A stretch of DNA of 64,000 nucleotides from Arsenophonus sp052174135 (GTDB lineage Bacteria > Pseudomonadota > Gammaproteobacteria > Enterobacterales > Enterobacteriaceae), in NCBI GenBank assembly GCA_052174135.1, contig JBQMRZ010000004.1, positions 186,001 through 250,000 of the forward strand. The letters are read 5' to 3'. The position numbers were made by a program, and so were the translations under genes. Of the stretch, positions 62,490 through 64,000 are shown piece by piece; positions within the stretch are counted from its first letter, which is position 1; every line of letters begins with the position of its first letter. Below the pieces are notes generated by a model. The model saw nothing but the letters and a program-made list of their open reading frames with translations, was not told the origin of the DNA and did no database searches.

Positions 62490-64000
62490 ATTATTTTCCT
62501 CAATAAACTAAATATTTTTATTAGTAAATCCAAAATATTTTAGCTTAAATAATTTAAATTTGCGTATTACTTTTTAGTAAAAACAAAAGAAAAACACTTT
62601 GATTTCATTATCAATCATAAACCTTATATATATCAATACTAAAATTGGACATGATAATTTTCTTAATTTATATTTTATATATAAATTTTCATTGTTTTTT
62701 ATTCTTCTTATTAATTTAAATTTTCTAAATAATTAATCGCTTAGATAATAAACTTATTTTTAAAAAAATATATTAATCTTAACATACACTAAACTTTGAT
62801 TTAATCAGATTAAAATACTTATTAATTTACGTTACTAGCAAAAAAAATAAAGTTATATTTAATAATGATTTTATTAGGAAAATGTAAAAATAACTAAAAT
62901 ATTATTTTGTTATATTAATATTACTGTTAATTTTATCTCTATATTAATTATAATGTCTAACTATATACAAGAGAAAATATTTTCTTCATACATTTTGTTT
63001 TTTTAAAAAAATTATATAATAAATTAACTAGTTATTTTTATTTTATTAATTTAACAAAATTATACTCTTTATTTTCACTGGAAATATTTTGTCTTGTTTG
63101 AACATTCCGATCAACTTTGTAATATTTTAAGTGGTAATTAAAGAAAAAATACAGTAATATACTCTGATTACTAGTATAAAAAATAAAGTAATTTAATCCT
63201 ATTATTACTGTGAAACAGTTATGAATAAAATCCTTGTGTAACGATACTTTATTTTATTTTAGTTAATCATTAAATTTTCTTAACTATATTTAATAGTCAG
63301 TACTATTTATTTTTACTAACGTAAAATAATGATATGAAAGAGATAGTTAACTTAAAAAGAATTTTTAATAAGATTTATTAAATTATAAAATAAGCCTATT
63401 TATCTTATAGTTTTAATATTACAGCAATTAAATTTTTAACGATATTATCGAATATTTATTTAGACTCTAAAGTAATAATTTGCCATTTAAATCTAATAAT
63501 TTTAATTATTTTAATAAAGTTAGGGGATAATAGGGGGGGTCTTATTTTTTTTTTGCTTACTTTTAAGAAAATTTGATCATAATTTACATAAATAAATATT
63601 TTTTTTATGATAATTAATATTATAAGTTATCTTATATACTCAAATAGTATTTTATTGCCTTAAACACTTCTTCTTTATATATTCCACTAAAATATTATAG
63701 CTATTAATTTTTATAAAAATTTTAATTATATTTTTAAAAGAAAAGCTTTGTTTGTTATAAATTTTGAATCTGTAAAAATGCACTATATAAATAATTATAT
63801 AAGAATAATCATCAATAATAATCATTATTTAATTGTTGTATAATTAAAAGTATAAATGCATATCAGTAATGATATCTCAGGCTTACACATTTAAAGATAT
63901 TAATAACATTGATTTTTTGTTAATAATCTTACAAAGTAATTATTTAAAATAATAATTACTTTGTTTAATTAAGAAGTGTAAGAATTAATAAATACATCAT
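62490..64000. other. Gene-free AT-rich end of the window upstream of ptsH
   Basis: About 1.5 kb with no recognisable gene. It must contain the ptsH promoter on the minus strand, but none is clear. GGGG (63523-63526) and GGGGGGG (63533-63539), followed by a long T run, are striking in this composition. cysK and zipA, which lie upstream of ptsH in E. coli, are not seen before the edge. Confidence 0.7.

Overview
The window is a piece of a gammaproteobacterial (Enterobacterales) chromosome in advanced genome reduction, almost certainly an insect endosymbiont. Base composition is extremely AT-rich, including inside genes. About 29 kb of 64 kb (roughly 46%) is recognisable coding sequence. The 30 genes found all have close Escherichia coli counterparts, nearly all at full length and with catalytic residues intact. 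No transposase, phage gene, CRISPR array, rRNA or convincing tRNA was seen. The protein sequences fit the Arsenophonus/Sodalis-like or louse/fly symbiont range, but the species cannot be named from this window.

Layout. (1) 0-17.5 kb: the start of grxD on the left edge (minus), lpp (plus) with a promoter recognisably like that of E. coli lpp, a terminator shared with the convergent sufABCDSE-ldtE operon (minus), then ydiK and aroH (plus). This is the E. coli grxD / lpp-ldtE-suf-ydiK / aroH neighbourhood with the genes between removed. (2) 21-30 kb: guaB-guaA, dapE and lysO (all minus), separated by long gaps. (3) 33.7-39.5 kb: ybjG, sdaC and gpmA (plus), standing alone. (4) 45-57.5 kb: pepB, then the compact block ndk-rlmN-rodZ-ispG-hisS-yfgM-bamB-der (plus) in E. 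coli order, with hemF convergent at the end. (5) 60.4-62.5 kb: ptsH-ptsI (minus) without crr.

Functions kept: Fe-S cluster assembly by Suf (its clients ispG and rlmN are in the window), purine (GMP) synthesis, the entry to aromatic amino-acid synthesis, lysine/diaminopimelate synthesis plus a lysine exporter, isoprenoid and haem steps, and a surprisingly complete envelope set (Lpp, an L,D-transpeptidase, BamB, RodZ, YbjG, DapE). The cell probably still has a peptidoglycan wall tied to an outer membrane.

Fourteen gene-poor stretches of 0.4-5.7 kb separate these islands. They are near-random AT sequence with no readable pseudogenes, but they contain several perfect inverted repeats, the longest being a 66-bp near-centreless palindrome at 58682-58747. 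These palindromes, a loxP/dif-like site at 42371-42402 and the absence of isc genes upstream of pepB are the points most worth a second look. I found no clearly new multi-gene system.
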